Origin: Tubiluchus corallicola
Taxonomy: Eukaryota; Priapulida; Priapulimorpha; Priapulimorphida; Tubiluchidae
Direction: 5' to 3'
Length of the DNA: 64,000 nt
NCBI GenBank assembly: GCA_030141605.1
Contig: JAQGDQ010000033.1
Location: 310,001 to 374,000 of the forward strand
Position numbers and translations under genes: made by a program. Below, in pieces: positions 62,201 to 64,000 of the stretch. Each line of letters opens with the position of its first letter. The first letter of the stretch is position 1. Below the pieces are notes generated by a model. It saw only the letters and a program-made list of their open reading frames with translations. It was not told the origin of the DNA and ran no database searches.

Positions 62201-64000
62201 TCACATGCAAAAATATCGTAACATTTATTGATTAATTTTCTGGTTGGTTTTATACCCCTACTGACAGGACATCTAGGAAAAGTGTGCAACATTGTATTGA
62301 CAATGTTTCTGATGTCCAAGGTAAGCAGAACAAATACAATTATAGATTTTGTATAAACTATTCCCCTAAAAATACAGTAATCTATGGATAATTCGAGCAT
62401 CTCGGGTACCAGAAATTTGTTTGAGTTAAGCGATAGTACACGACAGATGTTCGTAAGAAAACAAGATTGGGTCATTCATCAACGTTCACCAATACACTAC
62501 AGCCTGTCAAAATTACAAACTGAAACTTTAGTCAAATATCAGATAACACTTTTTTATGAATAATCAAAAATAAAATGTGTAGTCCTCCTCTATTGTAGTC
62601 TGGGTAGCATGGTTAATAGAATTCGGCAATAATAATATTGTGATCTACATTAAACCACGTTCTTTAAGCCGTATTGCATACAGCGTTATACTAAGGTAAT
62701 ATAGGAAGTCAGCATTTTTGGTGAAACTAGCAGTTCAAATCGTAATGTGGTGCATACTTTTGCGTATGATTTCTCGCTTGGGCAGCTGTTCAAGATAGAT
62801 GAGGTAATTTCAATCAAATTCTTAAGAATTGTACCTGGAATTCGGTTCAAGTTACGTGATAATTCGAGTTATACGTAGTTTATTGTACTGAATTTGGTAA
62901 TGTACTAAGTTAAAAATATAGAGTTTGCAATTGCTTTAAGCATCAGAAACAAATCCATTCTACCAAATCTGTCAGAGCTGAATGATATTCCAGATTACAC
63001 AGTACTGAATTATGCAGAGTCTGCTGTATTAAATTAAAAATGACCTTAATAATGCATGTGCAACAGATCGCAGACTCATGACACTTCTGTTAACAGTTAA
63101 CTCAATTATCAATTCCTTCCAAAGAAAAGTGATAGTAACAGTAAGCTGAATAATGATGGGAAGAAGTAAGAAATCAGATGTTTTACTACTTTTAAAATTT
63201 AAAGAGCTAAATCACATTACTGTGAATAAACAGTACAGTTAGTGAGCACAATAAGCCGAGGAACCTATTCATAAATAACATACTAATGATAACATAAATT
63301 ACACCAAACTATATAGAAATGCATAGAACTGTAAAGACCATGTTTAATATATATGTTGACAAATGCTTACATGAATGGCACGGACAGGCAAGTCTATATA
63401 ATTCAGCAATTCATAGTGGTACTTGACAGACATACAAGACGAAAGAAAAACCATAACTTTCTTCTTTCGGTTCTTCTTTAAAAAAGTAAATAACAGAAGA
63501 AATCTTTTTTCTGATGGGCAAACTACATAGCCCTGAAAAGCAGAAATTATATTAGCAATGCCTAATGTATAAAAGAAATATAGATTAACTTATTAAAACA
63601 ATGTAATATATAATCTTTATGATTATGCAGTATAAAAACGAATATTATGTAAAATGTCATCAGAGCAATGTACTGTACTTTTCAGGAAAGGACGGCAAGT
63701 TTGTAAGAAAAATAAATAGCAATTGTACAGACACAAAAAAGAAAAGCAAACAGAAATTTGTAAATTCTAGGTAAAAACCTTTATGTATTCTCATTAAAAA
63801 CTTTATGAACACTTCCCAAATTTCACTGTTAATAGTTAATCAAATAGCCAAACATGCACTACAAAGATTAAAAGTTAAAAGTGGGAAATAATATTGCATA
63901 ATCAACTGTGGATCATATGCAGACAGTAAACAGCCTAATGATGTGCAAAGAGAGTCTCACTTGTTCCAGACCATCCACAGTGGCCATTTCCCTGTCATCA
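59273..64000 (-). CDS. DDX18: DEAD-box RNA helicase DDX18/Has1, C-terminal exons (partial)
   Basis: ATP-dependent nucleolar helicase of the Has1/DDX18 family, needed for 60S ribosome assembly. Exons, 5' to 3': from beyond 64000 to 63961 (ATVDGLEQ), 63532-63371 ([15 protein letters not shown]), 61567-61415, 60983-60813, 60701-60524, 59409-59273 (stop TAA at 59275-59273). All phases agree. Helicase motif V ([14 protein letters not shown]) spans exon 61567-61415, and motif VI (HRVGRTARG) opens exon 60983-60813. The family-specific tail [38 protein letters not shown] and [12 protein letters not shown] is clear. The C-terminus is basic and Gly-rich ([10 protein letters not shown], then SGKKDAR). 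The N-terminal half, with motifs I-III, lies outside the window. No lesions. Confidence 0.95.
61066..61195. repeat. AT-rich palindromic element in DDX18 intron
   Basis: GTAGACATTTATATATATAT and its inverse around a short loop form a near-perfect hairpin (61076-61131). A second hairpin with the same arms follows directly. GCATTATAGTAGACA near 61068 mirrors GTCTACTATAATGC near 61175, so the two hairpins form a compound inverted repeat, MITE-like. Confidence 0.65.
61568..63370. other. DDX18 intron, nothing recognised
   Basis: A 115-codon minus-strand frame at 62128-62475 shows no domain. I looked for box C/D snoRNA motifs, because ribosome-biogenesis genes often host snoRNAs, and found none I would defend. 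Confidence 0.35.

Noticed and set aside
62128-62475. 115-codon minus-strand frame in the DDX18 intron
   Set aside because: No recognisable domain; lies wholly in an intron.
1-64000. CRISPR arrays, operons, bacterial promoters
   Set aside because: The window is spliced metazoan DNA; no regularly spaced repeats with unique spacers were seen.

Overview
The window is AT-rich, intron-rich nuclear DNA from a metazoan. Evidence for this: a TRPA-type ankyrin channel split into about 25 exons, class A GPCR sequences, an ankyrin/SOCS-box (ASB) gene, the DEAD-box helicase DDX18/Has1, GT-AG introns with phase-consistent junctions, and fossils of LINE, Penelope and Ty3/gypsy retroelements plus many inverted-repeat DNA elements. 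Base composition, intron sizes and the TRPA form fit an invertebrate, possibly an early-branching one such as a sponge or cnidarian. The sequence alone does not fix the species.

Layout. (1) About 0.8-33.3 kb, minus strand: one large TRPA1-like cation channel gene. I reassembled it exon by exon. It has about 17 ankyrin repeats, six membrane segments, a pore with MMIGEFEFDDIF, and a conserved post-S6 helix. Two ATG-bearing first exons with the same splice phase (31.5 kb and 33.2 kb) can both join the second exon. (2) 1.9-4.6 kb, plus strand: two tandem GPCR-like sequences nested antisense in the last TRPA intron. One is mostly open but lacks its 5' end. The other has two frameshifts and a nonsense codon. 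(3) 34.6-46.4 kb: a repeat-rich gap with inverted-repeat elements, a (TG)n tract, a dispersed 30-bp motif, a 5'-truncated LINE, a Penelope-like reverse transcriptase relic and near-identical dispersed repeats. (4) 46.5-54.96 kb, plus strand: a two-exon ASB-type gene whose 7.6-kb intron holds a deleted Ty3/gypsy element with 85-bp LTRs, a PPT and a 5-bp target duplication. (5) 59.3-64 kb, minus strand: the C-terminal six exons of DDX18, running off the window end.

The genes do not form a pathway. TRPA is a membrane sensor channel, the ASB protein is a predicted Cullin-5/Elongin ubiquitin-ligase adaptor, and DDX18 is a nucleolar ribosome-biogenesis helicase. The most unusual items are a small transposon-like element whose core is telomere-like TTAGGG repeats, the very short-LTR gypsy element, the TRPA alternative first exons and in-frame acidic cassette exons, and a 227-bp tandem duplication that copies a TRPA splice donor.
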